DNA from: Arenicola marina
Lineage: Eukaryota; Annelida; Polychaeta; Arenicolidae
DNA: 64,000 nt
NCBI GenBank assembly: GCA_964019135.1
Contig: OZ025260.1
Span: forward strand, 22,686,254-22,750,253
Reading direction: 5' to 3'
Shown here: positions 23,050 to 34,038 of the stretch, piece after piece
Layout of the letters: every line of letters starts with the position of its first letter
Position numbering within the stretch: position 1 is the first letter of the stretch
The notes under the pieces: model-generated
Told to the model about the DNA's origin: nothing
Seen by the model: the letters and a program-made list of their open reading frames with translations, nothing else
Database searches by the model: none
Program-made: the position numbers and the translations under genes

Positions 23050-25109
23050 GCTACTTGGCCTCCGACCCTCCCCACAACCTAACTGCAATAGCTGTTTTTT
23101 GTGTTTTTTAATATTTGTTGTGACATGCTACCTACCTGTACTGAAGAAGTGTCGCTAACAATACTATCGAAACTTACGTTTCCGCAATCTTTCGCTGATG
23201 CGTGGGGGTGAAGCCGTTTCCTGATTCCCAATGCGTCATTTGTATTACACCAGCCAATTAGGGCAAGGCGGATCGGTCACGTGACTGAAAATCGTGAAAA
23301 CGCTGTCTCATGGCGGGGGTTTGACCCCAGATAGATGGAGGTGATATGCTACTAGACGGCGGAGACCGCCGCAGATATGCGGGTACAAAGTGTGTGAACG
23401 AACACAGTGAGGGTAACAAACAAAGTGTGGGTAACAAACAAAGCGTTTGTAAGAAACGCTACAAAGTGTGGGTATACACAAAGTGTGGACACAAAGTTAC
23501 AGTTTTATGGCGGGCTCTTAATTAAGTCCCTGGTCCATAAAATGAGTTCATATAATTTACCGGTGATATTATCATGTCTCGCAGAGGTAAACATATAGAA
23601 GAAATATAGGCCACGTGAAAATAGTGTGTGAGGTACATCTAATCGATGGTCTATGGTATGTAGGTACATCTTCTACCCAGACATATGGGTTCCTCCACCC
23701 TGTCACTTGAGGCAGTTCTGAGCCACACCCGTGTTCCTATAGTACTTGAGATCTCCTCATATAATATATATATGTGGCACGAATGGTGTGCTGATCGTAA
23801 CGTCATTAGAATTGAGATGATATCTGTACGGCGTTGACTGTGTATAGATATATATATAATACGTAGAGTACATCACACGCCCCAAGCACAAGGCTGGGGG
23901 CGTTACCAGTAAACTGGTTGTATGACGGGGGTTGGAGGTGGCTTAAAGACTTCTGGTTATGAAGCTTGAGGGTCTGGTCATAGCCTCAAACTGAACCAAA
24001 GCAGCCGCCGTATCAACAGCGGTATAATACTTAAAATCCGTGCCTATCATGATAAGTAATTTGTTTTTACTTTTCGTCTGTTGGCTGGGTTTGTATGTGG
24101 TGTAAAATATTATGGCTTCGCTTTACGCGTGTTTGGAATAAAGCTTCCACTCTCTGTTTTTCTTATACCTGTTAGTCGTTTTGTATCATGTACCTGTGCA
24201 ACAAGTGTCGAACTACTGTAGTGCGGACTTCCCGGGCCGTATTTTCCCTGAGGCCCCATACGGTGGCCCTTTTCAGCGATATGCTGTTTTCGTGCAGGAC
24301 ATTAAACAAAACGTACACAAACGAACCGGTGGGGCCGCCTGAAATATAAAAGTCTTGGAATAATTATTGATGCGTGATTGAGGATTTTTCTTTGAAAAGT
24401 GAGTTCTATGGGGAAGACCACATCTCATAGCCTAAATAAGGGTTAATGCGAGAAAATATAATTAACCGACTAACCAGAATCGCTAAATTGGTACAACAAC
24501 TGCCCCCCGCCCCCCCCCCCCCCACAACTAGCCATGGCGACAGATATTCACCCCTTTATTAACACTTATTCCTGTCGAATTTGAGAGTATAACATCGTAT
24601 CACCAAGCTTTCTGTCCAATAATTTAGATTTCCATGAGGATTTGTAGTAATGCAGCCGTGAAGTTCAGCCACATTTATCAGAACACAATCTAGCGTGTAC
24701 CCGTTTGGGTAGCAGTCACGGCCAGATAATTCAATGTAGTACGGCTGATCATGTATGGACTCGCTATCGGGGCAAACAAATAGAACGACGTTGGTATGTG
24801 GATGTAGGGGGGGGGCGGGTGGAATTTAGTCTGTTTTGCAGTACATGCGAAGATAATGCGCTGGATTCGATAGATTATAAATGTGGACGTTAAACGTAAA
24901 AAAAATTCCTGATACGATGCAACAATTACGGATTATTGTATAAATCAATTTAAAATGCAAGCTATCTGTTACTGGTCAACCTGGGAACGGAAGGCAGAAT
25001 CGACCCGCCACCGAGCTACGACAAATATACCGTTGCAATATCGTTACCAAATAGTCCACTAGATGGAAGCACACTTAATTGCAATGGATCCACCTAAGGT
25101 CCGCCGCCC
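23050..25109. other. Intergenic sequence, no gene seen
   Basis: Around 23390-23490 an aacaaacaaagtgtgggt-type motif repeats irregularly. Poly-C lies at about 24504-24522 and poly-G at about 24809. No protein-like frame was found. Confidence 0.45.
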
Positions 25110-25485
25110 CCACCTATGGTGGCATATATGTGCCACTCGCGTTCTCGCATTCTCGCATTCTCGCCTGACACAACCTGAGGCGAGATCGCGAGAATGCGCG
25201 AGGCGAGAACGCGAGAATGCGAGAATGCGCGGGCAAGAACACGAGATTAATCTCGCCCGCGCATTCTCGCGTTCTTGCCCGCGCATTCTCGCATTCTCGC
25301 GTTCTCGCCTCGCGCATTCTCGCGTTCTCGCCTCGCGCATTCTCGCCTCGCGCGTTCTCGCGTTCTCGCCTCGCGCGTTCTCGCCTCGCGCGTTCTCGCC
25401 TCGCGCATTCTCGCCTCGCGCGTTCTCGCCTCGCGCATTCTCGCCTCGCGCGTTCTCGCCTCGCGCATTCTCGCTTTCCTATTTT
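25110..25485. repeat. GC-rich tctcgc array with central palindrome
   Basis: From about 25300 rightward the array is built of 15-bp units (gttctcgcctcgcgc / attctcgcctcgcgc). The part at 25184-25310 is inverted about an axis near 25248 (gagattaatctc) and could form a long hairpin. The left end, atatgtgccactcgcgttct... acaacctgaggcgagatcgc, recurs reversed at 27595-27745. Frames are open on both strands only because the unit is 15 bp and stop-free. Confidence 0.8.
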
Positions 25486-25499
25486 GAATATGTATGACC

Positions 25500-27594
25500 T
25501 TTGATGTATGACTGAAGATGGAGGCAGTTATTACAGAATACCATCAATCCGGCTTTACAAACAGAGAAATAATGGCTGCCCTGGCATTGAAACATCACCT
25601 CAAAATAAGGTATGTCGTACCTTAAATCCATCCCTTGCTTGCCAGTTTATGGCCAAAAAGGCGTTGACACGTTGATCGTTCGGTTATTTAAAGCACATAT
25701 ATGTTCTATCAATTGACTGTCAAATTAATACTTTATGGAGCAAATCAGGAGGATGGCGTCTTCATTGAAGGCAGTCGTTGCATGGAGAGGTATGGAGATA
25801 ATGATAAGCAATACTGTTATATACACAAATTGCACTGAAACAATATTGCAGCGAAGAGGTAGTTACGCATACATCCGTTTTTCACTCATTTTCCTCTTCG
25901 TGCATATTCTAAACTAATTTATCTATCACGCACTGTGGGTCAAAATATGGACCACATATTATATCTCGGGGTGCATATAGACTCTCCGCTGAACTTGCGT
26001 GGACGAAGTTTCAAAAGATACTAAAATGACCGTCGCGAATATAAGAATTTCAGTCATCTCTGTGTGCATTTTCAGCGTACGCATGCACCGTTACCAGAAG
26101 TCAGCTCTGTTACCACACATGTTCCTTATTCCAAGTGTAGCAAGATTGGATTGGTGGGAGCGTCGTTTGGGCAAAGAGAAGCAACTACAGTCTGGCCATG
26201 TTCATGCTTTTATTGTGGTCTACGTTGGACACCAGTTCTAACAAAGCACCCGCATATCGACCCGCGGGTGCTCGCTGTCAGCTGCGTCCGGATATACCGG
26301 GACACACAGCTACCTCTACGTAACGTAGGCTTTCTCTTCTCGGTGTTGAAACTGACGTGCAGGCCTGTCGGTTGCGGATGTTTCAGAAATTTGCAGATCA
26401 CAAATGGCTACACCTGATCCGGACGGCATCTCATTTTCGAACGATCCCACATTCAATCCAGTTTCAGGTGAGGACCACCCGCCGTTCGCTAGAGGGCGCT
26501 ACGCTACCGTCAACTTAACTACTTGTTCACTCGCTAGCTGGCGCCACTGGAGCAACTCCGTGGCTCTGCCACACAAGTGGCTGACAGTTCACGACTTTTA
26601 TAATTTAGGAATGACCGTCGCTGACGTAAAGCAGGCGAAGTTATGCATTTAAGCCACTTCTGTTGTGCATTCTCAACAATTGGTAACACGCATATCAGCC
26701 CTGTTACCAGACGTCAGCACTGCTACCAGACGTCAGCCTGTTACCAGACGTCAGCCCTGTTACCAGACGTCAGCCTTGTTACCAGCTGTCAGCTCTGTTA
26801 CAACACGTATATAATTCTTTTTTATTCTAAGTGGTAGACTGCTAATAGCTTCTATAATCTTAATGATAACCCTTATATCTGTTGTTAAGGTTTACTTTGT
26901 AATACTACAACGATCGTTCTGCACATTAGCAGTAGCAATTCTCATGCAAGAGATGTGATATTTTTCGGCATATCAATTATTTGGTGCGTATTAATGCCGA
27001 ATTTTGTCGATTTTCAACAAGTAATTGTCCAGTGAAATGTTTGGGCATATTAATTGAACCCTCACCATGTAAAGCGAACACGTATTCATAAACAAGTTTT
27101 AAACGCGGGGCTTCTGAAATTGTCCGGTAACAGAGTTGACAAAATGTTCGTGACGTCAGCACTTGCCTGTTTAGTTGGAAAATACTTACCAACGCACAAG
27201 CTCGGCTCGGCTCTGTTTGTTTTCAATAACATGAATATCCAGATGATGATATTTGAATTCCTCCGAAAGATCTTTTCGAGTATTTCGTGTTTATTGATCG
27301 GTTGCTGGCTGGAGTTGCAGGTCGTGTTATCTATGACTATTTTGCTGTACAATGGTGGTATTATTTTCATTTCGTCTATCTATTTGAATCTTAAAATTAT
27401 ATATCGCAGATTAATATATCAGAAGGACATTATAGAATAGTTGTAAGTCATCAAATCATTAAATGCATGAGAAGTCCCCGTTTCGTTAGCTAAACTCTCT
27501 GGCTTGAAAAAGTCCTGCTAGAAGGCATTGTTTATGGGGTATGCCTTATATGACAAATCGGCCAAATGGAAATTTTGGTGGCTAAAATTGCGGG
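25500..27594. other. Intergenic sequence between the two tctcgc arrays
   Basis: Contains a degenerate duplication: gcattttcagcgtacgca... ccgttaccagaagtcagctc near 26065-26110 resembles 26665-26815. No convincing gene. If the flanking inverted arrays are ends of one foldback element, this would be its interior, but its length and lack of symmetry make that uncertain. Confidence 0.4.
26697..26812 (+). repeat. Short tandem repeat ctgttaccagacgtcagc
   Basis: About six units of 18-20 bp, the last ones decayed (gttaccagctgtcagc, gttacaacacg). A single related unit lies near 26088. Confidence 0.8.
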
Positions 27595-27745
27595 AACATG
27601 GCACACGGCGAGAATGCGCGAGGCGCGAATGCTCGCGCATTCTCGCATTGTCGCCTGGGCATTCTCGCGTTCTCGCGATCTCGCCTCAGGTTGTGCCAGG
27701 TAAGAATGCGAGAACGCGAGTGGCACATACGAACGCTAGACGTCC
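27595..27745 (-). repeat. Second tctcgc-type element, inverted relative to 25110-25215
   Basis: Read on the minus strand it begins atgtgccactcgcgttctcg, then ggcacaacctgaggcgagat and gcgcgagcattcgcgcctcg, matching the left part of the 25.1-kb array. It lies about 440 bp upstream of the copy B start codon. Confidence 0.7.
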
Positions 27746-28181
27746 GGCGAGCGGAGCGAGCGGGGCGGCTAGTAGCCAAAAACACAGGGACCTAACCGGA
27801 TTTACCGCTCTAGCCAGCGCGCTGTGGGCAGGGCTACCGTACCTCACCAGCCAGCGCGGGCCAAGGGGATTTCCCATGCGCTTGCTTTCGCCTTTCCGAA
27901 TATTGTCGTTATTATTGTGGAAACGAGACTTGTGTTGCAAGGTTGAATGCACTGACGCAGACTGATGACGCAATCAGTCTGCGTCCTGCGAGAGTCCGGG
28001 GTCGTGAGCTGTATGTATATATCGCATACCTCCAGATGCTGCCTTATTATCCACTCGCCACCCAGCCAGCAAGGCGTAGGAGGTCGGACTGCATGACACG
28101 TGTACGGCAAGCCTGCAATTGGCGTGATATAGGCCGGTCCAGCCATTAACATTATCACTCCATGTAGGAGTCGGTGTGAAG
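27746..28181 (+). promoter_or_regulatory. Probable 5' region of the copy B gene
   Basis: This is the interval directly upstream of the ATG at 28182. The first part is GC-rich with CpG (gcgagcggagcgagcggg). A TATA-like tatatat lies at 28016-28022, about 160 bp before the ATG, and a strong hairpin is at 27954-27985. In-frame TGA at 28125-28127 closes the reading frame upstream. No promoter was demonstrated. Confidence 0.3.
27954..27985. promoter_or_regulatory. Perfect 13-bp stem hairpin upstream of copy B
   Basis: gacgcagactgat and atcagtctgcgtc are exact inverted copies separated by gacgca. It could be a structured 5' UTR element, a dyad protein-binding site or a transposon remnant; nothing distinguishes these. 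Confidence 0.5.
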
Positions 28182-29591
28182 ATGAATGGCGCAGGTTTCC
28201 CAAGCCGCAAGAGGCGGTATGAGAACTCCCAGGAACCCTCTGGGTGGAAGAGGCGCCGAGTGGAGGAAAAGCGACATTGCAGTGACTTAACTTCGGATAG
28301 CAGACGCGCCCGGAGGGCTAACCTGGTTGACAATAAGCGCCGCGCTAGTCCCGGATTAACCCATCCTGAACGGGCGGCGACGGGAGCGCTGAATGCTAGC
28401 CCCAAACCTCGTCCATACAATGATAAACCAAGGGGTCCGGCACCGGCAGTGACCGGCCGTGTGTTCTCCGTGAAAGCGAAGCGAGGCTTTGGCTTCATCA
28501 AGCCATGTGAAGCCATGCCTCCTGACTACCCCAGCGACTGTGACATCTACTTCCGGCTGAGCAACGCCAATACGGCCGGACTGTTGCTGGAGCCAGGTGA
28601 CCTTGTTCAATGTATCTTAGGGGTGAATAACCCGGAGAAGCCCATGGCGTTTGTGGTCGACCTCATCCACTGCGCCACGCGTTCCCTTTCGGCCTGGAAC
28701 AGATTTCTGAACGACGTTGGCCGTCGGCTCGGCGATGTAGGCATACCAAGGCCTCGCCATTATCTTCTTTCGCCGGCCTACTGTCCAATGTCGCCTTCCT
28801 ACTGTCCAACTTCGCCTGCCTACGGTCCTACATCGCCTCAATATAGTCCTGCTTCGCCCTCTTATTGTCCTACTTCGGCTCAATATAGTCCTGCTTCGCC
28901 CTCCTACTGTCCTACTTCGCCTCAATATAGTCCTGCTTCGCCCTCCTATTGTCCTACTTTGCCTGTCTATTGTCCTACATCGTCTGAATCACTGTCGAAA
29001 AGGGGTGAGATCCTGACACTCAAAGAGCCCACAGACCTCATCCAGACCATTTGTGATGGCGAAAAGCCTCCATCGGGTAACATCGAAGGTGCCAGAAAAG
29101 ACGCCAAGGTCCTGGCGGGGTTCCCGACGGAAAGTGCTTTTGTGTCGTCAGATGAGACCACTCTGCGTGATGGCGGTCTAATAATGCCCTCCCATTGCCC
29201 TACTTGGCCCTCCTATAGTCCTACTTTCTTTGTCTACTGTCCTACTTTGCGTCGGTGTAGTCCTTCGCCTTCGCCTTCCCGTATTAAACCCACTTCGCCT
29301 CAATACACTGTAACATCGGAAGGCGAGTCGGTGATGGATGACACGTATGATGGCCCCGACAATGGGGCCCTTGGAAAGAATAACATCGTTGGCGGCTGTA
29401 GCCAGGAGGACAACATAATGGCTATTGTGTCATGCGTGCCCGCGTGGGAAGGCATGGCCCAGTGTGAACACCACAACGACGAGTCCATTCACACACTTCT
29501 CTCAGTGCTTCTGTCTCTGGCGAAAAAGCAGTTTCTATGGCGAGATGTTCAAAACACTCGTGAAGTCGCTGCTCAGATGCCGATTATTTGA
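28182..29591 (+). CDS. Copy B frame 1: cold-shock domain plus CTD-like heptads
   Basis: ATG at 28182 ([15 protein letters not shown]) is the first ATG after the in-frame stop at 28125; 469 codons. Residues 1-60 are basic with NLS-like KRRR and RRARR. Residues about 90-162 form a cold-shock domain: [16 protein letters not shown] with the RNP1-like [27 protein letters not shown] and AFVVDL, which binds single-stranded nucleic acid in other proteins. Residues about 197-267 are CTD-like heptads. A Ser/Pro-rich linker with further Y-x-P units follows. The last 15 codons overlap the helicase frame and probably arise from an extra A in the run at about 29530; with one A fewer the two frames would be continuous. 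Copy A lacks residues 1-185. Confidence 0.75.
   Translation: MNGAGFPSRKRRYENSQEPSGWKRRRVEEKRHCSDLTSDSRRARRANLVDNKRRASPGLTHPERAATGALNASPKPRPYNDKPRGPAPAVTGRVFSVKAKRGFGFIKPCEAMPPDYPSDCDIYFRLSNANTAGLLLEPGDLVQCILGVNNPEKPMAFVVDLIHCATRSLSAWNRFLNDVGRRLGDVGIPRPRHYLLSPAYCPMSPSYCPTSPAYGPTSPQYSPASPSYCPTSAQYSPASPSYCPTSPQYSPASPSYCPTLPVYCPTSSESLSKRGEILTLKEPTDLIQTICDGEKPPSGNIEGARKDAKVLAGFPTESAFVSSDETTLRDGGLIMPSHCPTWPSYSPTFFVYCPTLRRCSPSPSPSRIKPTSPQYTVTSEGESVMDDTYDGPDNGALGKNNIVGGCSQEDNIMAIVSCVPAWEGMAQCEHHNDESIHTLLSVLLSLAKKQFLWRDVQNTREVAAQMPII
28773..28987 (+). repeat. RNA pol II CTD-like heptad repeat, copy B
   Basis: About ten heptads: [35 protein letters not shown] and so on. In the 3' half a 42-bp (two-heptad) unit alternates QYSPASP with SYCPTSP. 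Tyr1, Pro3, Ser5 and Pro6 are the constant positions, as in Pol II CTD. Confidence 0.8.
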
Positions 29592-32097
29592 TGTCCGCCG
29601 AGGCCGCTTCAAGGTGTACGTTGAAAAGATAGCAGCACTGAGGCACCAGTCGGATAGCACTCCTTCCACGGAGACCCTCATTCAGCTTCGCGAGTTCTTC
29701 CTGCTGTGTTACGAGGCGGCCCCTGAGCGGGCCAGAGCCAGCGCTATGCTCCTCAAGCCACTCGTCTCCCCTGAGGAAGGCTGTATGGAGCGCTTCCTCT
29801 ACGACCTGCTGTCCTTGGCCACCAACGGGAGCGCCACGTCGACGGCCGACGCCCAGTGGGACGAGCTGCCCCTCGTACCCTCGCGGACAGAGCTGCTGGA
29901 AGACCCGCTAGACGGTCACGCCACCTTGCGGCCGGTGAAGAAGAAGGGCAAGTACGAATCGTTTGAAGATTATATGGACATTTACTTCCGGCTCCTGAGA
30001 GAGGATTGTTTCCACGCCCTCAAGAAAGGAATCCGGGACTATTTGTCGGGCACGCTGGACGTCCGCGACATGCGGGTGTGGACCAAAGTCTCTCTGGCTG
30101 GTATTCACATGGCTCCCTACAGCAGCGGTTTGGCGGTGGCTCTGCGACTGGCTAGCCGTGACGATGGCAAGCAGAAGATGAAGAAGAAGAAGAAGAAGAA
30201 ACCTACCTCATCGTCTAGCTTCATGTCGGGCAATCTGGTGTGTATATCTTCCGACGGAAGCTTCCGCGACGTCATCTGGGCGATGGCCGTCAAATATGAT
30301 CCTGAAGCAAACTTTGTCATCGTTGAGCCATGTGCAGAGGGTAACGCGATGAAGGACAGTGACATTATCGCGACCCTCCAGTGGGCGTCAGACAGGGCCG
30401 TGCTAGTTGAATCCCCGACCTACTACCGTGCCTACCAGCCGGTCCTCCGTGTCTTGCAGGAGGCTAAGGAAGCAAACCTTCCATTTTCTGACGTGTTGTT
30501 AAAGGCTCAACAACCCATGGCTCCAGTCTATATTTCATCATCAACAACTGTGGATTTATCTTCAGTGTGCACTGATGGGCCACCGAATGCCCTGGTTGAG
30601 GAGTACTGTGAGAGTCTCTACACGCAGGAAAGCTGCACGCTGGACGCCAGCCAGGAGATAGCCTTGCGCCTGGCTCTGCAAAAACGAGTTGCAGTGATCC
30701 AAGGCCCACCTGGCACAGGAAAGACCTTCATCGGCTGCAAGCTGGTAGAGATGCTGCTGTCTATGTCAACTCGGCCGCCTGGACCAATTCTGGTGCTGAC
30801 CTATAAAAACCATGCTCTAGATGAGTTCCTGAAGGCTGTGAGTCCTCTAGCCGACGGCAATGTGGTCAGAGTCGGAGGCCGATCGAAAGACCCCACACTG
30901 GCTAAATACAACCTTCGAGAGCAGGAGACTAGCAGCACTGACAAATTGCAGCAGAAGCTCCGACATATGCGCGATGAAGTAAATGGCTCTCAAACGAAGG
31001 TTGCCGAAGCTTGCAGAGAACTAGAACAGTCAACGATCATTAAGTTTAAAAGGTTTGTGCGGTATTTGTCAAGTCATCATCTTCTGGCTTTAAGCAAAGG
31101 ACGCCACTGGTGGGAGATTCCAAATATGCAACTCGTCAGTCAAAGGCATGAGCCAGATAGAAAGCCGGCAGAACGCGTGCGCAAGTTCTTGTCAAAAATA
31201 AGCTCTATCGATGATGTGCTGAAAAGTGACGAGGATAGCGACGCGTACAAAGACCTTCAGTTTCTCATCCTTAAGTCATTGGAGGCATGGTGTCCTTCAA
31301 AAGCGGACTTTATCAAGGTGATGCAGCAATTCTGTAGTCCTATTCCTGCACCCGAATCGCACCTGCAGGAACGCGAATGCGAGGATGACGCTGTAGAAAA
31401 CGACATGGACGACGAAGAAGCTTTCTTTGATCTGCAATATGAACGAATTACTGTCGGCGAAGGTTTTCCCACCATAGACGCCAAGATCATTAGCATTGAC
31501 TCTCAAGAGAAGGATATATTTGGCCACGCCAGACACGTGCTTCGAGAGTTATCTATCGCACATTACCTGAACGTCAAAGATCCATGGGAACTGAACCGGG
31601 AAGATAGAGTTTTCCTGGTGCAATGTATCTTGCTCAAGGAGGAAGAACAAGCGAAACGTCACTTGGATGCTTGCCTAGTGGAATATAAACGGGCATGTCG
31701 TGAGCAAAAAGAGCTGCAGACAGTTCGGGACGTTCGAGTTCTGCGCCGCCGGAGTGTCATCGCCATGACCATATCTGGGGCGAGCATATACAACGATATG
31801 TTGCAGAAAGTTGCCCCGGCCATTGTCATTGTGGAGAAAGCCGCCGAGGTGCTGGAGCCCCAACTGATTGCAGCCCTCGGGAGCCACACGCAGCATCTGA
31901 TCCTGATTGGAGACCACAAACAACTGCGCCCTCAAGTGGAGAGCTATGCACTAACGAAAGACTTCCACCTGGACATCTCTCTCATGGAGCGGCTCATCAA
32001 TAACGGCATCGAACACGCCTCGCTGGAGATGCAGAACCGGATGCGACCCGGAGTTCGCCGAGCTGCTGAAGGACATATACCCCAAGTTACAGAGTAA
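29545..32097 (+). CDS. Copy B frame 2: ZNFX1-like SF1 RNA helicase
   Basis: From the ATG of [15 protein letters not shown]. The N-terminal part has [14 protein letters not shown] and [16 protein letters not shown], typical of ZNFX1 proteins. Walker A GPPGTGKT is at about 30703, followed by [15 protein letters not shown] and [10 protein letters not shown], an acidic insert, then [18 protein letters not shown]. Walker B is [12 protein letters not shown] (31831-31840 encodes the Glu-Lys), so the catalytic Glu seen in copy A is Lys here. Motif [15 protein letters not shown] follows. The frame is lost at an extra G near 32052, just after NRMRP; homology continues in another frame to about 32321, where motifs V and VI are deleted. 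ATPase activity would not be expected from this copy as written. Confidence 0.75.
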   Translation: MFKTLVKSLLRCRLFDVRRGRFKVYVEKIAALRHQSDSTPSTETLIQLREFFLLCYEAAPERARASAMLLKPLVSPEEGCMERFLYDLLSLATNGSATSTADAQWDELPLVPSRTELLEDPLDGHATLRPVKKKGKYESFEDYMDIYFRLLREDCFHALKKGIRDYLSGTLDVRDMRVWTKVSLAGIHMAPYSSGLAVALRLASRDDGKQKMKKKKKKKPTSSSSFMSGNLVCISSDGSFRDVIWAMAVKYDPEANFVIVEPCAEGNAMKDSDIIATLQWASDRAVLVESPTYYRAYQPVLRVLQEAKEANLPFSDVLLKAQQPMAPVYISSSTTVDLSSVCTDGPPNALVEEYCESLYTQESCTLDASQEIALRLALQKRVAVIQGPPGTGKTFIGCKLVEMLLSMSTRPPGPILVLTYKNHALDEFLKAVSPLADGNVVRVGGRSKDPTLAKYNLREQETSSTDKLQQKLRHMRDEVNGSQTKVAEACRELEQSTIIKFKRFVRYLSSHHLLALSKGRHWWEIPNMQLVSQRHEPDRKPAERVRKFLSKISSIDDVLKSDEDSDAYKDLQFLILKSLEAWCPSKADFIKVMQQFCSPIPAPESHLQERECEDDAVENDMDDEEAFFDLQYERITVGEGFPTIDAKIISIDSQEKDIFGHARHVLRELSIAHYLNVKDPWELNREDRVFLVQCILLKEEEQAKRHLDACLVEYKRACREQKELQTVRDVRVLRRRSVIAMTISGASIYNDMLQKVAPAIVIVEKAAEVLEPQLIAALGSHTQHLILIGDHKQLRPQVESYALTKDFHLDISLMERLINNGIEHASLEMQNRMRPGVRRAAEGHIPQVTE

Positions 32098-32355
32098 CCA
32101 CGCCAGGGTGGACGGCAACAAGAAGCCGGACTGCGTGGCCCACTCAATGTTCTTCTGGGACCACGACGACCTAGAATATAAGAAGAGAAGTCCCACAAAC
32201 GAGGGCGAAGCAAAGCGAGCGGTCAAGCTAGCTCTGTTTCTTCTTCAACAGGGATACCAGCCGAAACATATTACCATTTTAGCTCCCTACCGAGGTCAGG
32301 TTAGTCTCATACGCAAGATGGCAAGGATTTTGCAGCTTAAAGTGCGGTCGTCAAA

Positions 32356-33608
32356 TGCCTTGCGGAGAGTACGAATGTTCCGTAGTCTGCCAAATAAGTC
32401 ATCAACACGATGTTTGCAAGGACAATTTTCAATTCCGTTTCGAGCGATGCGGTCATGATGGAGTTCGACCATGTCGGCGAGATGCTGACCCTATAGAATT
32501 CAGGAGCGGGTTGAATTCATCTTTGAACAGTGCGAGCACGCCGGTTGGAAATATTGCTCTGAGAACACGTCCAGGAGAAGGTGTGAAAAGGAAGTCACCT
32601 TTCAGTTTCAGAACTGCTCCCATGTCGGGAAAAAAGTTATGCTACGATCGCGAAGACTCACGTACATGCGCTGAGCCGTGTGTTCGAAAATTACCGTGCG
32701 ATCACCTTTGCTCGAAGAAATGTGGTCAGGTCTGCGTCCCCAAAGACTGCGACGAATGTGACAAAATTCGCCAGGAGGAAGCGAAGAAGAGAGGAGTAAT
32801 GGAAAGGAACCTTCTTAAAGAAGCTCGACAAGATGCCCAGAAGCACTTAGATGAGCTGCGAGGTATTATTGGTAAGGATGGACTCAGCAAACTGGAGTTC
32901 ATGGGCGCTGGAGATACGGCGGCTAAGTACTATGATGTCATAGACAGGGTGAACAGGTACATGCCGCCAGGAAAAGATTGGTTTCCTTTTGTTACCAAGA
33001 TAGAGGAGGTCACGCACAGAACGCTTGAAAGGCGGTGGCTGGCTCAAAAGGTTGCCGCTGTAGACCCCAGATATAGCGAGCTTAAGTTCTATGAAACTAG
33101 CACCGAATCCACGGAAGCCATCGCCAAAGAGGGCTTTGAACTGCCGCCGAGTGAGGGTCGCCCGTTCGGAGCCGGCATCTTTTTCACCAGTTCTTCCAGA
33201 AACGGTGTTCAAGCCATGGAAACAAAGGGTTCCAGCATGCTACTGCTCTGTGAGGTTCTCCTCGGCAAGGTGCTAAACGTGACTCGTCCGCAGCCGGATA
33301 TGACCAGAGATGAGTTAAAGAGCAGAGGTTACGATTCGTTATACGCTAAACGACGCGACCTCTACGACGATTTTGTCATATACCACAAGAATCAAGCAAT
33401 CCCAAGATACATTGTGTATTACTCCGCGACTCCGTATGCCTCTGTTATTCTTGGAGAGCAAATGCGGGCACTGGACGACAAGGTACGGAACTCGGAGGAG
33501 CTGTACCACAAGAACATTACACCGGCACGTCACGTAACACAGGATGACCCCATGGACTTCCACTTCCGGACGGCGGAGTCTGATGCAGATAGCTGGACAG
33601 ACTTATAA
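32356..33608 (+). CDS. Copy B frame 3: NFX1-type fingers and ART domain 1
   Basis: Starts within the Cys-rich region (MPCGEYECSVVCQISHQHD) right after the deletion. About residues 50-92 are out of frame between two compensating single-base changes (about 32502 and 32634), so the middle Cys/His pairs are lost. CDHLCSKKCGQVCVPKDC is back in frame. ART 1 runs from about 33000: FYETSTESTEAIAKEGFEL, PFGAGIFFTSS, MLLLCEVLLGKVLNV, then RGYDSLYAKRRDLYDDFVIY and NQAIPRYIVYY. The usual H-Y-E reads Y-F-D, suggesting a binding or scaffold domain rather than an active transferase. Confidence 0.7.
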
Positions 33609-34038
33609 AATCAAATCTGTAGACCTCTACCTGAATCCTCCACTGATGCAGAAGTTCACGGCGAAGGAAGAAGAATTGAAGAAGCGCAGTACCCCCGATG
33701 AGTCTCAAACGGTCTTGGCATTCCATGGCACAGATGCCGATGTGAAAAACATCGTACGAGAGAACTTCAGAATGGACAAAATAAAGCGCGGTCTTTACGG
33801 AAATGGTATATACTTTTCCGAGTTTCCGAATATTAGCATGGGTTACGGAGGTCAGTTGCTACTCTGTAAGGTCTTGCCTGGAAAGAGTTACGACTGTACC
33901 GGAAGCATGTCGGGGGCGACCTGTCAGCCTGGGTTCGACTCTCACCGCATGCAAGAGACGCTGAGGGAAGAGGGGAAATGTTGGTCATTTTTGATCCGGA
34001 CCAAATCCTGCCTCTCTATGTTAATAACTATGAGATAA
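33600..34038 (+). CDS. Copy B frame 4: ART domain 2
   Basis: Homologous sequence starts at QTYKIKSVDLYLNPPLM. It keeps LAFHGTDADVKNIVRENF (His-Gly-Thr at 33724-33732) and NGIYFSEFPNIS (Tyr at about 33811), two of the three catalytic positions of PARP-type ARTs. After CQPGFDSHRM one base is missing relative to copy A, so the last strand (EMLVIFDPDQILPLYVINY in A) is read out of frame and a stop comes at 34036-34038; the corresponding frame stop is TAG at 34044-34046. Where copy A is readable the third catalytic position is Met, so mono-ADP-ribosylation is the likeliest chemistry if active. Confidence 0.7.

Noticed and set aside
25063-25504. Overlapping Arg/Ser/Ala-rich frames on both strands
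   Set aside because: Produced by the 15-bp tctcgc array; no start context or family.
31659-32226. Minus-strand frames opposite the helicase in both copies
   Set aside because: Shadows of a codon-biased coding strand; no matching family.
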